A stretch of DNA of 64,000 nucleotides. Source: JASLEW01 sp035544875. GTDB taxonomy: Bacteria > Acidobacteriota > Thermoanaerobaculia > Multivoradales > UBA5704. Positions 42,480 to 51,502 of this stretch are shown one piece after another (the stretch's first letter is position 1; the number at the start of each line of letters is the position of its first letter). The position numbers and the translations under genes are program-made. The notes below the pieces were generated by a model that saw only the letters and a program-made list of their open reading frames with translations, was not told the origin of the DNA and did no database searches. Where the stretch lies: NCBI GenBank assembly GCA_035544875.1, contig DASZZP010000019.1, forward strand, positions 59,263-123,262. The letters are read 5' to 3'.

Positions 42480-43502
42480 ATGGCCGACTTCATAGCGACC
42501 CTGATCAAGATGGCGGCGGCGCTGTTCTTTCTGCTCAACGTGGCGCCGGTCATGGTGTGGGTCGAGCGCCGCGGCAGCGCGCTGATGCAAGACCGGCCGG
42601 GTCCCAATCGGCTGGGGCCCTTCGGGCTGTTCCAGCCGCTCGCCGACGCCCTCAAGTTCATGTTCAAGGAGGACGTCACGCCCTCGGCGGTCGACCGCCC
42701 GCTCTACCTGATGGCGCCGGTGCTCGGCCTGCTGCCGGCGCTTACCACCTTCAGCGTCATCCCCTTCGGCCCCGACGTCGTCTTCCACGGCCGCAGCTAT
42801 CCGCTGGTGGTCGCCCCCGCCGAGACCGGCGTGCTGCTCTTCCTCGCCCTGGCCAGCCTCGGCGTCTACTCGCTGGTGATGGCGGGCTACGCCTCCAATA
42901 ACAAGTATTCGCTGCTCGGCTCGATCCGCGCCTCGGCGCAGATGATCAGCTACGAGCTGGCGCTCACCCTGGCGGTCGTGGCGGTGGTCATCTCGGCGGG
43001 CTCGTTCAGGCTCGGCGATGTCGTCGAGTATCAGCACCGCCACGTGTGGAACTTCCTGCCCCAGATCGTCGGCTTCCTGATCTTCCTGGTCGCTTCGTTC
43101 GCCGAGACCAACCGCCTCCCCTTCGACCTGCCGGAGGCCGAATCGGAGCTGGTAGCCGGCTTCCACACCGAGTACAGCGCCATGCGCTTTGCGACCTTCT
43201 TCATGGCCGAGTACCTCTCGATGGCCTCGCTGTCGGCGCTCGGCGTAACGCTCTACTTCGGCGGCTGGCGGCTGCCGGGCGTCGAGATCCCCGCTTCCTG
43301 GGGGATCCTTTGCGGGGCTGTAGGCTTCGGCATCCTGATCGCCAAGATCGCGCTCTGCATGGCGGTCTTCGTCTGGGTGCGCTGGACCTTTCCGCGCTTT
43401 CGCTACGACCAGCTGATGCGGCTCGGATGGAAGGTGCTGCTGCCGCTGGCGATCTTGAACCTGGTCGCGGTCGCGGCCATGACGCTCGGCGGCTGGCTGT
43501 GA
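42480..43502 (+). CDS. nuoH: NADH-quinone oxidoreductase subunit H
   Basis: Membrane subunit forming the quinone channel, 340 residues with about eight helices. Signatures are VERRGSALMQDRPGPNRLGP, LADALKFMFKEDV, SFAETNRLPFDLPEAESELVAGFHTEYS and VWVRWTFPRFRYDQLM. The ATG is 16 bases past the nuoG stop. In most operons nuoI follows, but here a 243-base gap filled by a family-B repeat separates it from nuoJ. Confidence 0.97.
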   Translation: MADFIATLIKMAAALFFLLNVAPVMVWVERRGSALMQDRPGPNRLGPFGLFQPLADALKFMFKEDVTPSAVDRPLYLMAPVLGLLPALTTFSVIPFGPDVVFHGRSYPLVVAPAETGVLLFLALASLGVYSLVMAGYASNNKYSLLGSIRASAQMISYELALTLAVVAVVISAGSFRLGDVVEYQHRHVWNFLPQIVGFLIFLVASFAETNRLPFDLPEAESELVAGFHTEYSAMRFATFFMAEYLSMASLSALGVTLYFGGWRLPGVEIPASWGILCGAVGFGILIAKIALCMAVFVWVRWTFPRFRYDQLMRLGWKVLLPLAILNLVAVAAMTLGGWL

Positions 43503-43517
43503 GACGAAGTCTGCTCC

Positions 43518-43735
43518 GTGCGCCAGGGGAGGGGGCGTCCCCTTCCCCCCCGGCGTCGCCGGGCAGGGACCCGGCGGCTTCGGACAACCGGGAAGGGGAT
43601 CGACTGGTTGCGGGGGGCGATCCGATGGATGCTTCGAGCAGACCTCAACCGCCACGTCGCAGCGCCGTTTCCGACCTGCCGGGTGTGCCGCAACAGGCGA
43701 AAGCTGCGGCATCCCTCGGGGTCGCCGCAGGTGGT
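43518..43735 (+). repeat. Dispersed repeat family B, copy between nuoH and nuoJ
   Basis: Carries GGGAGGGGGCGTCCCCTTC, GGGAAGGGGATCGA, GGTTGCGGGGGGCGATCCGAT, GATGCTTCGAGCAG and GCCACGTCGCAG. It also has about 35 extra bases in the hairpin arm (GCCGGGCAGGGACCCGGC) relative to the 30.4-kb copy. Its 3' part (CATCCCTCGGGGTCGCCG) matches the distal part of the copy in the YfhO-like gene. It fills the place where nuoI normally lies; no ferredoxin cysteine motif is found in any frame. Confidence 0.85.
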
Positions 43736-43745
43736 GGGGACTAGC

Positions 43746-44363
43746 ATGGAGACCGCGGTCTTCCTTCTGTTTGCGGCGCTGGCCGTGGGCTCCGCGATCG
43801 TCGTCATCGCGCACAAAAGCCCAGTCTACTCGACGCTCAGCCTGGTCCTGACGCTGTTCTCGGTGGCGGTGCTCTTCGTGCTGCTCGGCGCGCCGTTCAT
43901 CGCCGTGCTCCAGATCCTGATCTATGCCGGCGCCATCCTGGTCCTCTTCCTGTTCGTCATCATGCTGCTCAACGTCGGGCGCGAAGAGGGGCTGGCGGGC
44001 GGCCATCAGGCGCAGCTGGTGACCGCGCTGGTCGCGGCGGGGGTCTTTTGCGGCATCCTGGCGCTGCTCCTCTGGCGCTCCGGCGGCGGCCGCCCGGCGC
44101 CGTTGACCGAGGCGGCGGTGGCGCTGCCGGCCCTGGCCTGGGAGCTCTTCCACGACTACCTGCTGCCGTTCGAGATCGTCGGCCTGCTGCTGCTGGTGGC
44201 GGTGATCGGCGCCACCGTGGTGGCGCGCCGCCCCGCCCTCGGGCCCGCCTCTCCCGCCGCCGAAGCCGGCGCGGCCGAGGCCCAGGGCGCCGCGCACGGC
44301 GAGCCCGGCGGCGGCTCCTACGGCACCCCCCGGACGGCTCCGGCCGGGGAGGGGCGCGCTTGA
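43746..44363 (+). CDS. nuoJ: NADH-quinone oxidoreductase subunit J
   Basis: Membrane subunit, 205 residues, five hydrophobic helices. AIVVIAHKSPVYSTLSLVLTL and VLQILIYAGAILVLFLFVIMLLN are family signatures. Residues about 165-205 form an Ala/Gly/Pro-rich cytoplasmic tail that is longer than usual. The ATG follows a family-B repeat. The stop overlaps the TTG start of nuoK (TTGA). Confidence 0.94.
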   Translation: METAVFLLFAALAVGSAIVVIAHKSPVYSTLSLVLTLFSVAVLFVLLGAPFIAVLQILIYAGAILVLFLFVIMLLNVGREEGLAGGHQAQLVTALVAAGVFCGILALLLWRSGGGRPAPLTEAAVALPALAWELFHDYLLPFEIVGLLLLVAVIGATVVARRPALGPASPAAEAGAAEAQGAAHGEPGGGSYGTPRTAPAGEGRA

Positions 44364-44680
44364 CCGCCCCTGCTCTGCTCGTTCCGATCAACTGGTATTT
44401 GCTGCTCTCGGCGTTGCTCTTCGCCATCGGCACCATCGGCGCACTGACCCGCCGCAACGGCATCAGCATCTTCCTGTCGATCGAGCTGATGCTGAACGCC
44501 GGCAACCTGGCGCTGGTCGCCTACGCCCGCCAGCTCGACCAGCACACCGGCCAGATCGTCGTCTTCTTCGTGCTGGCGGTGGCGGCGGCCGAGGCGGCGG
44601 TCGGTCTCGCCCTGTTCATCGCCGTCTACCGCTTGCGGCGCACCATTGACATCAACCGCATCAACCTGCTGCGCCACTAG
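44360..44680 (+). CDS. nuoK: NADH-quinone oxidoreductase subunit K
   Basis: Proton-pumping antiporter-like small subunit, 106 residues with three helices. The conserved Glu residues occur in FLSIELMLNAGNLALVAY and VLAVAAAEAAVGLALFIAVYR. The start TTG 44360 overlaps the nuoJ stop, behind GGGGAGGGG. Its length is the family norm, which supports this start. nuoL follows after 20 bases. Confidence 0.95.
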   Translation: MTAPALLVPINWYLLLSALLFAIGTIGALTRRNGISIFLSIELMLNAGNLALVAYARQLDQHTGQIVVFFVLAVAAAEAAVGLALFIAVYRLRRTIDINRINLLRH

Positions 44681-44700
44681 AGCGAGCGCCCGGGCCGACC

Positions 44701-46851
44701 ATGCAACCTCACGACCTGAATCCGGCGGCGGGCGCGGCGGGCGCCCTGGCCCATCTGTGGCTCATCCCGGCCCTACCCTTCGCCGGCGCGGCCCTCAACG
44801 CCGCCCTCGGCGGCAAGGCGCCCCGGCGGCTGGTGACCGCGGTCGCCCTGGGCGCGCCGCTCGCCTCGCTGCTGGTGGCGCTCGCCGCGATCGGCCAGTA
44901 CTGGACCGGCGCCTACCCGCACGCTGTCGAGCAGATCTGCTACGTCTGGAGCGCCACTCGAGAGCTGCCGATCCGCGTCGCCTTCATGCTCGATCCGCTG
45001 GCCGCGGTGATGACCTTCGTCGTCACCTTCGTCGGTTTCCTCATCCACGTCTACTCGGTCGGCTACATGGGGCACGAGGAGGGATACCGGCGCTTCTTCG
45101 CCTACCTCAACCTGTTCATGGCGGCGATGTTGATCCTGGTGCTGGGCAACAACTTCCTGGTCAGCTTCGTCGGCTGGGAAGGGGTCGGGCTCTGCTCGTA
45201 CCTGCTGATCGGCTACTACTACGACCAGGAATTCCCGCCCTTTGCCGGCAAGAAGGCGTTCATCGTCAACCGGGTGGGCGACTGCGCCTTCCTGATCGGC
45301 ATGTTCGCCCTGGCGGCCCGGTTCCACACCCTCGACTACGCTCCGATCTTCCAGCGCATCGCCGCCCAGCCGGGAGCGGTCACCCAGCCCTATTTCGCCG
45401 GCCTCTCCTTCGCCGCCTTCGTGGCGCTCTGCCTGTTCATCGGCGCCATGGGCAAGAGCGCCCAGTTCCCGCTCTACGTCTGGCTGCCCGACGCGATGGC
45501 CGGCCCGACGCCGGTCTCGGCCCTGATCCATGCCGCCACCATGGTGACCGCCGGCGTCTACATGTGCGTGCGCGCCAACATCCTCTATCAGCTGGCGCCC
45601 GGAGTCGCGCTCTTCGTCGCCCTGATCGGCGCCTTCACCGCGATCTTCGCCGCCTCGATCGGCCTGGCGCAGAACGACATCAAGAAAGTGCTCGCCTACT
45701 CGACCGTGTCGCAGCTCGGCTACATGTTCCTGGCAGTCGGGGTCGGCGCCTACACCGCCGCCATCTTCCACCTGACCACGCACGCCTTTTTCAAGGCGCT
45801 GCTCTTCCTGGGCTCGGGCTCGGTCATCCACGCCATGGCCGGCGAGCAGGACATGCAGAAGATGGGGGGGCTCAAGAAACACCTGCCGATCACCTACTGG
45901 ACCTTCCTCATCGGCGCGCTGGCGATCGCCGGCATCCCGCCGCTCGCCGGCTTCTTCAGCAAGGACGAGATCCTGGCCGCGGCCGCGGCGTCCAGCGTCC
46001 CGGGGCACTGGGCGCTCTGGCTTGTGGGGCTGCTGACCGCCGGGCTGACCGCTTTTTACATGTTCCGCACCGTCGCGCTGACCTTCCACGGCGAGTTCCG
46101 CGGCGGCGGGGAGACGGCGGAAGGCCACCACGCGCCGGCGGGCGACCCCGGCGGCCACTCGGACGAGCCCCCCCGCTCTGCCAGCGAGAGCGAGCCCGCC
46201 AGCTCTGCCAGCGAGAGCGAGAGCGAGCCCGCCAGCTCGCACGGCCGCCTCCACCTCCGGGAGTCGCCGCCGGTCATGACCGTGCCGCTAGTGCTCCTTG
46301 CCCTCGGCGCGATTGCCGCCGGCTTCCTCGGGATTCCCGCGGCGCTCGGCGGCGCTGACCGCTTCCACCGCTTCCTGGAGCCGGTGATTGCCGCGGTCGG
46401 CGGGGTCGGCGAGGCGGGCGGAAGGACGGTCGGCAAGCTCAACGAGCTCAATGTTTTCAGCCAGACCGCAGACCTCGGGCTCATGCTGCTCTCGGTCGGC
46501 GTGGCGCTCGCCGGCATTGGCCTGGCCTACCTGCTCTACCGCGGCAAGGCCGGCGCGGCGCGCGACCGGGCCTGGGCCGAACGCTTCCCGACCGCCTACC
46601 GCGTGCTGTCGCACAAGTATTACGTCGACGAGCTCTACGACCGGATCGTGGTCAAGCCGCTCGCCGGGCTCTCCTGGGTCTTCTTTCGCTTCGTCGATTC
46701 GATCCTGATCGACGGCTCGATCAAGGCCGGCGCGGCGGTCACCGACTTCACCGGCCACGTCGGCAGCCTCTCGACGACCGGCAACGTCCGCAACTACACC
46801 CTCTACTTCTTCGTCGGCGTGATCCTGCTGTTCTGGTGGATCGTGCGCTGA
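44701..46851 (+). CDS. nuoL: NADH-quinone oxidoreductase subunit L
   Basis: Distal antiporter-like proton-pumping subunit, 716 residues with about 16 helices and the C-terminal lateral helix region. Signatures include LVSFVGWEGVGLCSYLLIGYY, KSAQFPLYVWLPDAMAGPTPV with the conserved Lys, HAATMVTAGVYM, and the Lys in NDIKKVLAYSTVSQLGYM. Residues about 478-518 are an odd His/Ser/Glu-rich loop with tandem SASESEPASS units, likely recent repeat growth. The C-terminus carries HKYYVDELYDRIVVKPLAGLS. Confidence 0.97.
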   Translation: MQPHDLNPAAGAAGALAHLWLIPALPFAGAALNAALGGKAPRRLVTAVALGAPLASLLVALAAIGQYWTGAYPHAVEQICYVWSATRELPIRVAFMLDPLAAVMTFVVTFVGFLIHVYSVGYMGHEEGYRRFFAYLNLFMAAMLILVLGNNFLVSFVGWEGVGLCSYLLIGYYYDQEFPPFAGKKAFIVNRVGDCAFLIGMFALAARFHTLDYAPIFQRIAAQPGAVTQPYFAGLSFAAFVALCLFIGAMGKSAQFPLYVWLPDAMAGPTPVSALIHAATMVTAGVYMCVRANILYQLAPGVALFVALIGAFTAIFAASIGLAQNDIKKVLAYSTVSQLGYMFLAVGVGAYTAAIFHLTTHAFFKALLFLGSGSVIHAMAGEQDMQKMGGLKKHLPITYWTFLIGALAIAGIPPLAGFFSKDEILAAAAASSVPGHWALWLVGLLTAGLTAFYMFRTVALTFHGEFRGGGETAEGHHAPAGDPGGHSDEPPRSASESEPASSASESESEPASSHGRLHLRESPPVMTVPLVLLALGAIAAGFLGIPAALGGADRFHRFLEPVIAAVGGVGEAGGRTVGKLNELNVFSQTADLGLMLLSVGVALAGIGLAYLLYRGKAGAARDRAWAERFPTAYRVLSHKYYVDELYDRIVVKPLAGLSWVFFRFVDSILIDGSIKAGAAVTDFTGHVGSLSTTGNVRNYTLYFFVGVILLFWWIVR

Positions 46852-46892
46852 GCGGGAGCGAACCCTACCCGAGCCTTGCCGCCCCGACCGCC

Positions 46893-48614
46893 ATGGCAAC
46901 CTTCCTCGACCTGCTCGCCGGCGATACCCTGACCCGCCTGGTCTTTCTGCCGGCGCTGGCCTGCGTGCCGCTGCTCTTCTTCCGCCGCGGCGCGGTGCGT
47001 GGGGTGAAGATCTACGCCCTGGCGATCGGGCTGCTCGAGCTCGCCGCCGCCCTCGCTTTTGTCGGCGCCCGGCTCTCGGCCGATGGCAGCTTCCCCATGG
47101 TGCGCGATCCGCGGCTGACCTGGATCGCCTCCTACGGCATCCACTACGAGCTGGCGATGGACGGCGTCTCGATGCCGCTGGTCCTGCTGACCGCCCTGCT
47201 GCTGCCCATCGTCATCCTCGGCTCCTGGCGCGGCATCGAGCGTCACTGGCGGTCGTTTGCCGCCGCCATGCTGCTGCTGACCACCGGCGTTCTGGGCTCC
47301 CTGCTCGCCTTCGACCTCTTCCTCTTCTACGTCTTCTGGGAAGTGATGCTGGTGCCGATGTACCTGCTGATCGGCATCTGGGGCGGCGAGCGGCGGATCT
47401 ATGCGGCGATCAAGTTCTTCCTCTTCACCATGGCTGGCAGCCTGGTGATGCTGGTCGCCATCCTCTGGCTGGCCTGGTCCTACGCCGCGGTCGCCGGCGG
47501 CGCCTGGAGCTTTGCCTACGAGGATCTGCTGCGCCTCGACCTGCCGGCCCACGCCCAGCTCTGGCTGTTCGCGGCCTTCGCCCTCGCCTTCCTGATCAAG
47601 GTGCCGATGGTGCCGCTCCACACCTGGCTGCCCGATGCCCACGTCGAGGCGCCGACCGGCGGCTCGGTGATCCTCGCCGGCATCCTGCTCAAGCTCGGCA
47701 CCTACGGCTACCTGCGCTTCGCGATGCCGCTGTTTCCGCAGGCGAGCCGCCATGCGACGCCGCTGCTGCTCGCCCTGGCTCTGGTCGGCATCCTCTACGG
47801 CGCCATGGTCTCCTGGGTGCAGAGCGACATGAAGAAGCTGGTCGCCTACTCCTCGATCGCCCACCTCGGCTTCGTCATGCTCGGCCTGCTCGCTGTAGAC
47901 CTCATGGCCTGGCAGGGCGCCCTGCTGCAGATGATCAACCACGGTCTGTCGACCGGCGCGCTCTTCCTGCTGGTCGGCATGCTCTACGACCGGCGCCACA
48001 CCAAGAAATTCGAGGATTTCGGTGGGCTGGCCAAGGTGATGCCGCTCTTTGCCTTCTTCCTCGTCTTTTGCAGCCTGGCCTCGGTCGGGCTGCCGGCCCT
48101 CAACGGCTTCGCCGGCGAGTTCCTGATCCTGGCCGGCAGCTTCCGCTCCCTCGGCTGGCCGGCGGCGGTGGCGACTTTCGGCGTCGTGCTCGCCGCCATC
48201 TACCTGCTCAAGATGGTGCAGCTGACGCTCTGGGGCCCCATCAAGAACGACGCCAACCGCGGGCTCTCCGATCTGTCGTTGCGGGAGATCGCCGCCCTCG
48301 TCCCGCTCTGCGTCCTCATGCTCTGGATCGGGGTGGCGCCCAATACCTTCTTGCAGCCGAGCGAGCCGGCTCTGCGCTCGACGCTCGCCGACTACCGCCA
48401 GCGGCTGGCCGGCCCCGCCGTGCGCGAGGCCCGTTTGCGCCCGGCCGTGGGTCCGCTGGGCGGCGGAGCCGCGAGCGGCGCGCTGGCCGGCCGCCGCCGC
48501 GGCGGTGCGACCGTCACGGCCATCACGACGGCCGCGCTCGCCGCCATGGCGACGAATGGGCCGGCCGCCGCGCCGCCGCGCCCCGGCGCCGTCGTGCCTG
48601 GAGGGCGGCCGTGA
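46893..48614 (+). CDS. nuoM: NADH-quinone oxidoreductase subunit M
   Basis: Antiporter-like proton-pumping subunit, about 573 residues. Signatures are FYVFWEVMLVPMYLLIGIWGG (conserved Glu), IKVPMVPLHTWLPDAHVEAPT, SVILAGILLKLGTYG and SDMKKLVAYSSIAHLGFV. After the last helix (about residue 485) comes an unusual Ala/Arg/Gly-rich tail of some 80 residues. ATG 46893 is used because it opens the first hydrophobic segment; an open frame to 46836 adds residues without homology and no ribosome-binding site is clear. The stop overlaps nuoN (GTGA). Confidence 0.95.
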   Translation: MATFLDLLAGDTLTRLVFLPALACVPLLFFRRGAVRGVKIYALAIGLLELAAALAFVGARLSADGSFPMVRDPRLTWIASYGIHYELAMDGVSMPLVLLTALLLPIVILGSWRGIERHWRSFAAAMLLLTTGVLGSLLAFDLFLFYVFWEVMLVPMYLLIGIWGGERRIYAAIKFFLFTMAGSLVMLVAILWLAWSYAAVAGGAWSFAYEDLLRLDLPAHAQLWLFAAFALAFLIKVPMVPLHTWLPDAHVEAPTGGSVILAGILLKLGTYGYLRFAMPLFPQASRHATPLLLALALVGILYGAMVSWVQSDMKKLVAYSSIAHLGFVMLGLLAVDLMAWQGALLQMINHGLSTGALFLLVGMLYDRRHTKKFEDFGGLAKVMPLFAFFLVFCSLASVGLPALNGFAGEFLILAGSFRSLGWPAAVATFGVVLAAIYLLKMVQLTLWGPIKNDANRGLSDLSLREIAALVPLCVLMLWIGVAPNTFLQPSEPALRSTLADYRQRLAGPAVREARLRPAVGPLGGGAASGALAGRRRGGATVTAITTAALAAMATNGPAAAPPRPGAVVPGGRP

Positions 48615-50107
48615 ACCGCGCGGACCTGATCAGCATCCTGCCGGAAATGATTCTCACCGGCGGCGGCATCGTCATCGTGCTGCTCGACGCCTTGCTCCCC
48701 GGCCTGCGGCGCGGCTGGACGGCGGTCGCGCTGGCGACCACTGCGATTTCGGCGTGGGCAGCCTGGTTCGCCTGGGGCGAGCTCGCGGGCGGCAAGGGTG
48801 GAGGGGGTGCGGCGGCGGCCGGCGCGGTGCCGAGCTGGAACCGTCTGCTCGAGACCAGCGGCGTCACCGTCGCCTTCAGCGTGGTCATCCTGGTCGCGAC
48901 CGCCCTCTGCCTGCTCGCCTCGCAGGGCTATCTGCGGCGCGAGAAGATCCTCTCCGGCGAGTACCACGCGCTGCTCCTCTGGTGCGCGGCCGGCATGCTG
49001 CTCATGCTGCGCTCGATCGAGCTGCTGACCGTCTTTCTGTCGCTCGAGCTGCTGTCGATCGCCCTCTACTGCCTCGCCGCCTACCACCGCAAGGTCAACG
49101 TGGCGGTCGAGGCGGCGATCAAGTACTTCCTGATGGGTGCGTTCGTCAGCGCCTTCGTCCTCTACGGCATCGCCCTGGTCTACGGCGCTTCCGGCAGCAC
49201 CCGCTTCGAGGAGATCGGCCAGCTGTTCGCAGGCGGGCACGGCGGAGTCTCAGGGCATGGCTCGACTCTCCTCGCCAGCCTCGGCCTGCTGCTGCTGGTG
49301 GCCGGGTTCGGCTTCAAGATGAGCCTGGTTCCCTTCCACGCCTGGTCTCCCGACACCTACCAGGGGGCGCCGTCGCCGTTCGTGGCCTTCCTGTCGGTGG
49401 CGCCCAAGGTGGCGAGCGCGCTGGTGCTCTACCGATTGCTCGCGTTGGTGGCGCCCAGTGCGGCCGGGGCGCGCTGGTCGGGGGCGGTGGCGCTGCTTTC
49501 GGCGCTCTCCATGGTGGTCGGCAACTTGCTCGCCCTGGCGCAGAGCGACATCAAGCGAATGCTTGCCTACTCCGGCATCGCCCACATGGGCTACCTGCTG
49601 CTCGCCCTGGTGACGCTCAGCCGCGAATCGCTCACCCCGGTTATCGTCTACCTGCTCGCCTACGCCCTGATGAACGCCGGCGCCTTCACCGTGGTCTCGA
49701 TGCTCTACAGCCGGCCCGGCGGCAAGCACGACATGGCCGAGCTGGCAGGCTGGGGCTATCGCTTTCCGCTGCTTGGCGGCTGCCTGGCGGTGTGCATGCT
49801 GTCGCTCGGCGGCATCCCTCCAACCATGGGATTCCTCGGCAAGTACCTGGTCTTCCTCAACGCCATCGCGGCGGGCCACGTCAAGCTGGCGGTGCTGGGC
49901 GTCGCGACGAGCCTGGTCGGCGTCTTCTACTACCTGCGGGTGGTCTACATCCTCTACATGCGGCCGGAGAGCCGCCATCCCGAAGGCCTGCTGATCGACG
50001 GCTGGGGACGGGCCGCGGCAGTGCTCGCGGCTCTCGCCACGATCGTGCTTGGCCTCTTCCCGTCGGACCTGCTGCAATGGCTGATCGTGGCAACCGGGGC
50101 GGGGTGA
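48611..50107 (+). CDS. nuoN: NADH-quinone oxidoreductase subunit N
   Basis: Antiporter-like proton-pumping subunit adjacent to NuoK, 498 residues, about 14 helices. Signatures are FLSLELLSIALYCLAAYHR (conserved Glu), FKMSLVPFHAWSPDTYQGAPSP and QSDIKRMLAYSGIAHMGYLLL. The start is GTG 48611 on the nuoM stop behind GGAGGGCGG. The stop overlaps the GTG of rex (GTGA), so rex is translated as part of the operon. Confidence 0.96.
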   Translation: MNRADLISILPEMILTGGGIVIVLLDALLPGLRRGWTAVALATTAISAWAAWFAWGELAGGKGGGGAAAAGAVPSWNRLLETSGVTVAFSVVILVATALCLLASQGYLRREKILSGEYHALLLWCAAGMLLMLRSIELLTVFLSLELLSIALYCLAAYHRKVNVAVEAAIKYFLMGAFVSAFVLYGIALVYGASGSTRFEEIGQLFAGGHGGVSGHGSTLLASLGLLLLVAGFGFKMSLVPFHAWSPDTYQGAPSPFVAFLSVAPKVASALVLYRLLALVAPSAAGARWSGAVALLSALSMVVGNLLALAQSDIKRMLAYSGIAHMGYLLLALVTLSRESLTPVIVYLLAYALMNAGAFTVVSMLYSRPGGKHDMAELAGWGYRFPLLGGCLAVCMLSLGGIPPTMGFLGKYLVFLNAIAAGHVKLAVLGVATSLVGVFYYLRVVYILYMRPESRHPEGLLIDGWGRAAAVLAALATIVLGLFPSDLLQWLIVATGAG

Positions 50108-50739
50108 ACGAGCCGGAGGAGATCTCTCCGCTCACCCTCAACCGCCTCTCGTTCTACCTGCGCTGCCTGCGCCAGCTCCGCGAGCTCGGCTTGCAGCGCA
50201 TCTCGTCGCAGGAGCTGGCGCAGCGCTTCCACCTCTCGGCGACCCAGATCCGCAAGGACCTCGCGCAGTTCGGCGAGTTCGGCATCCGCGGCGTCGGCTA
50301 TGAGATCGACGAGCTGGCCAATCACCTCGACGCCCTCCTCGGCCTCGACCGCAGCCATGCCATGGTCATCGTCGGCATGGGCAACCTGGGCAGCGCGCTG
50401 GCCCGCTACCTGGGCTTCAACCACGGTGCCTTCCACGTCGTCGCAGGGGTCGACAACGACCCGGGGAAGGTCGGCCGCAAGGTCGCCGGCTTCGTCGTCC
50501 GTCCGGCCGGGGAGCTCGCCCAGGTGGTCCGCGACGCCGCTGCTGAGGGTACCGCGATCGGCGTCTTGACCGTCCCCGCCCAAGTCGCGCAGCACTACTA
50601 TGACGCCCTGGCCGAGTCCGGCATCCGCGGCGTCCTCAACTTCGCCCCCGTCCGTCTCAAGCCCCGTCCCGACGTGCCGCTCAAGAACGTCGACCTGCGA
50701 ATCAACCTCGAAGAGCTCGCCTTCTTTCTCAAGGATTGA
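50104..50739 (+). CDS. rex: Redox-sensing transcriptional repressor Rex
   Basis: 211 residues, full length. The N-terminal winged helix (PLTLNRLSFYLRCLRQLRELG; QELAQRFHLSATQIRKDLAQFG) binds TTGTGAA-type operators. The Rossmann domain (VIVGMGNLGSALARYLGF) senses NADH/NAD+, and NADH releases it from DNA. The domain-swapped C-terminal helix (NVDLRINLEELAFFLKD) is present. GTG 50104 overlaps the nuoN stop. Its place at the end of the nuo operon, with a Rex-like site before nuoA, points to direct feedback control of complex I by the NADH pool. Confidence 0.96.
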   Translation: MNEPEEISPLTLNRLSFYLRCLRQLRELGLQRISSQELAQRFHLSATQIRKDLAQFGEFGIRGVGYEIDELANHLDALLGLDRSHAMVIVGMGNLGSALARYLGFNHGAFHVVAGVDNDPGKVGRKVAGFVVRPAGELAQVVRDAAAEGTAIGVLTVPAQVAQHYYDALAESGIRGVLNFAPVRLKPRPDVPLKNVDLRINLEELAFFLKD

Positions 50740-50850
50740 GGAGGCTCCCCGCCGCCGGCTGGGCGCGAGCGCTGCGCTGGACGGTGGAACCTGCGCGCTG
50801 GCTGGCAGCAGGAAAGTGGCCGTCTCCGGGTTTCACCTGCAGGGCGGGCC

Positions 50851-51276
50851 TCATGAGTTGCCCGTCTGAAGGCGAGGCAGCAGCGCCATGAAACTGATCA
50901 CCGCCGCTCTGGTCGCCCTGCTCCTCGACGTCGCGAGCGCCGTCCTCGTGGTCTGGCCCCGCTCGGCCGCCTCCCCGTCCGCCCCCTGCCGCCATTGCGC
51001 CGCGACAGAGCTCGGCCAGCGTGCCGTCGCCCCGCCCCGGGCCACGAGACCGACGGCGCTGGCAGCGATGAGCGCCGCCCCGATCGGCCGATCGCGCGTC
51101 CCCGGCCCAAGACCCGGCGGTGCGGTGCCCGGCCGGTTCCGACGCTCCATCCGTACCGCCGCCTCCAGGCAATAGTCCGCCGCGCGGACGGCCTCCGCAG
51201 GCGCCAGATCCTCCCCCTGCCGGCGGAACGCCGCAGGCCAAGGGACCGTCGCCGCCGCACCGCCTGCTGCAGGCAT
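50851..51276 (-). CDS. Hypothetical protein, possibly membrane-anchored
   Basis: 141 residues with no recognised family. ATG 51276 is preceded by an excellent GGAGGAG site (51281-51287), which is the main support. The N-terminal half includes a helical stretch (LAPAEAVRAADYCLEAAVRMERR). One weak hydrophobic segment lies near residues 68-82 (IGAALIAASAVGLVARGG), and the tail is polar. It is convergent with rex and divergent from the CPBP gene. A 95-residue open frame with a signal-like start (50888-51175) runs antisense inside it, and only one of the two is likely real. Confidence 0.45.
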   Translation of the reverse strand: MPAAGGAAATVPWPAAFRRQGEDLAPAEAVRAADYCLEAAVRMERRNRPGTAPPGLGPGTRDRPIGAALIAASAVGLVARGGATARWPSSVAAQWRQGADGEAAERGQTTRTALATSRSRATRAAVISFMALLPRLQTGNS

Positions 51277-51344
51277 CGGACTCCTCCGGGCAACAATGAG
51301 ATTGACCGCCTGCAGGGTACCGCGGTCCGCCGATGGCCCGCCCC

Positions 51345-51381
51345 TTGACTTGAGCTGTAAACTGTATTTTACTTACGCGTA
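51345..51381 (+). promoter_or_regulatory. AT-rich promoter/operator region before the CPBP gene
   Basis: A sharp AT-rich pocket in GC-rich surroundings. TTGACT (51345-51350) can pair with a weak -10 TTTACT (51368-51373) at 17 bases. Two inverted repeats overlap it: GTAAA-6-TTTAC (51357-51372) and the perfect palindrome TTACGCGTAA (51373-51382). The layout resembles a repressor-controlled promoter. The binding protein is unknown. Confidence 0.45.
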
Positions 51382-51502
51382 ATGACCGAGCGAGAAGAGA
51401 CGGCCCCTCTATGGCACCGCCTCACCCTTCCGCAAGCTCCCGAGCTTCACGCCGGCCACGATCCTGACGAGCCAGGCCGCCGGCTACCTGGCAGCAGGCG
51501 GC

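Noticed and set aside
43503..43745. A hidden nuoI between nuoH and nuoJ
   Set aside because: No ferredoxin cysteine motifs in any frame and the gap is too short; it is filled by a dispersed repeat.
50888..51175. 95-codon plus-strand frame with a signal-peptide-like start (MKLITAALVALLLDVASAV)
   Set aside because: Lies antisense to the 50851-51276 gene, which has a much better ribosome-binding site; its second half is Arg/Pro-rich and unstructured. Not fully excluded.
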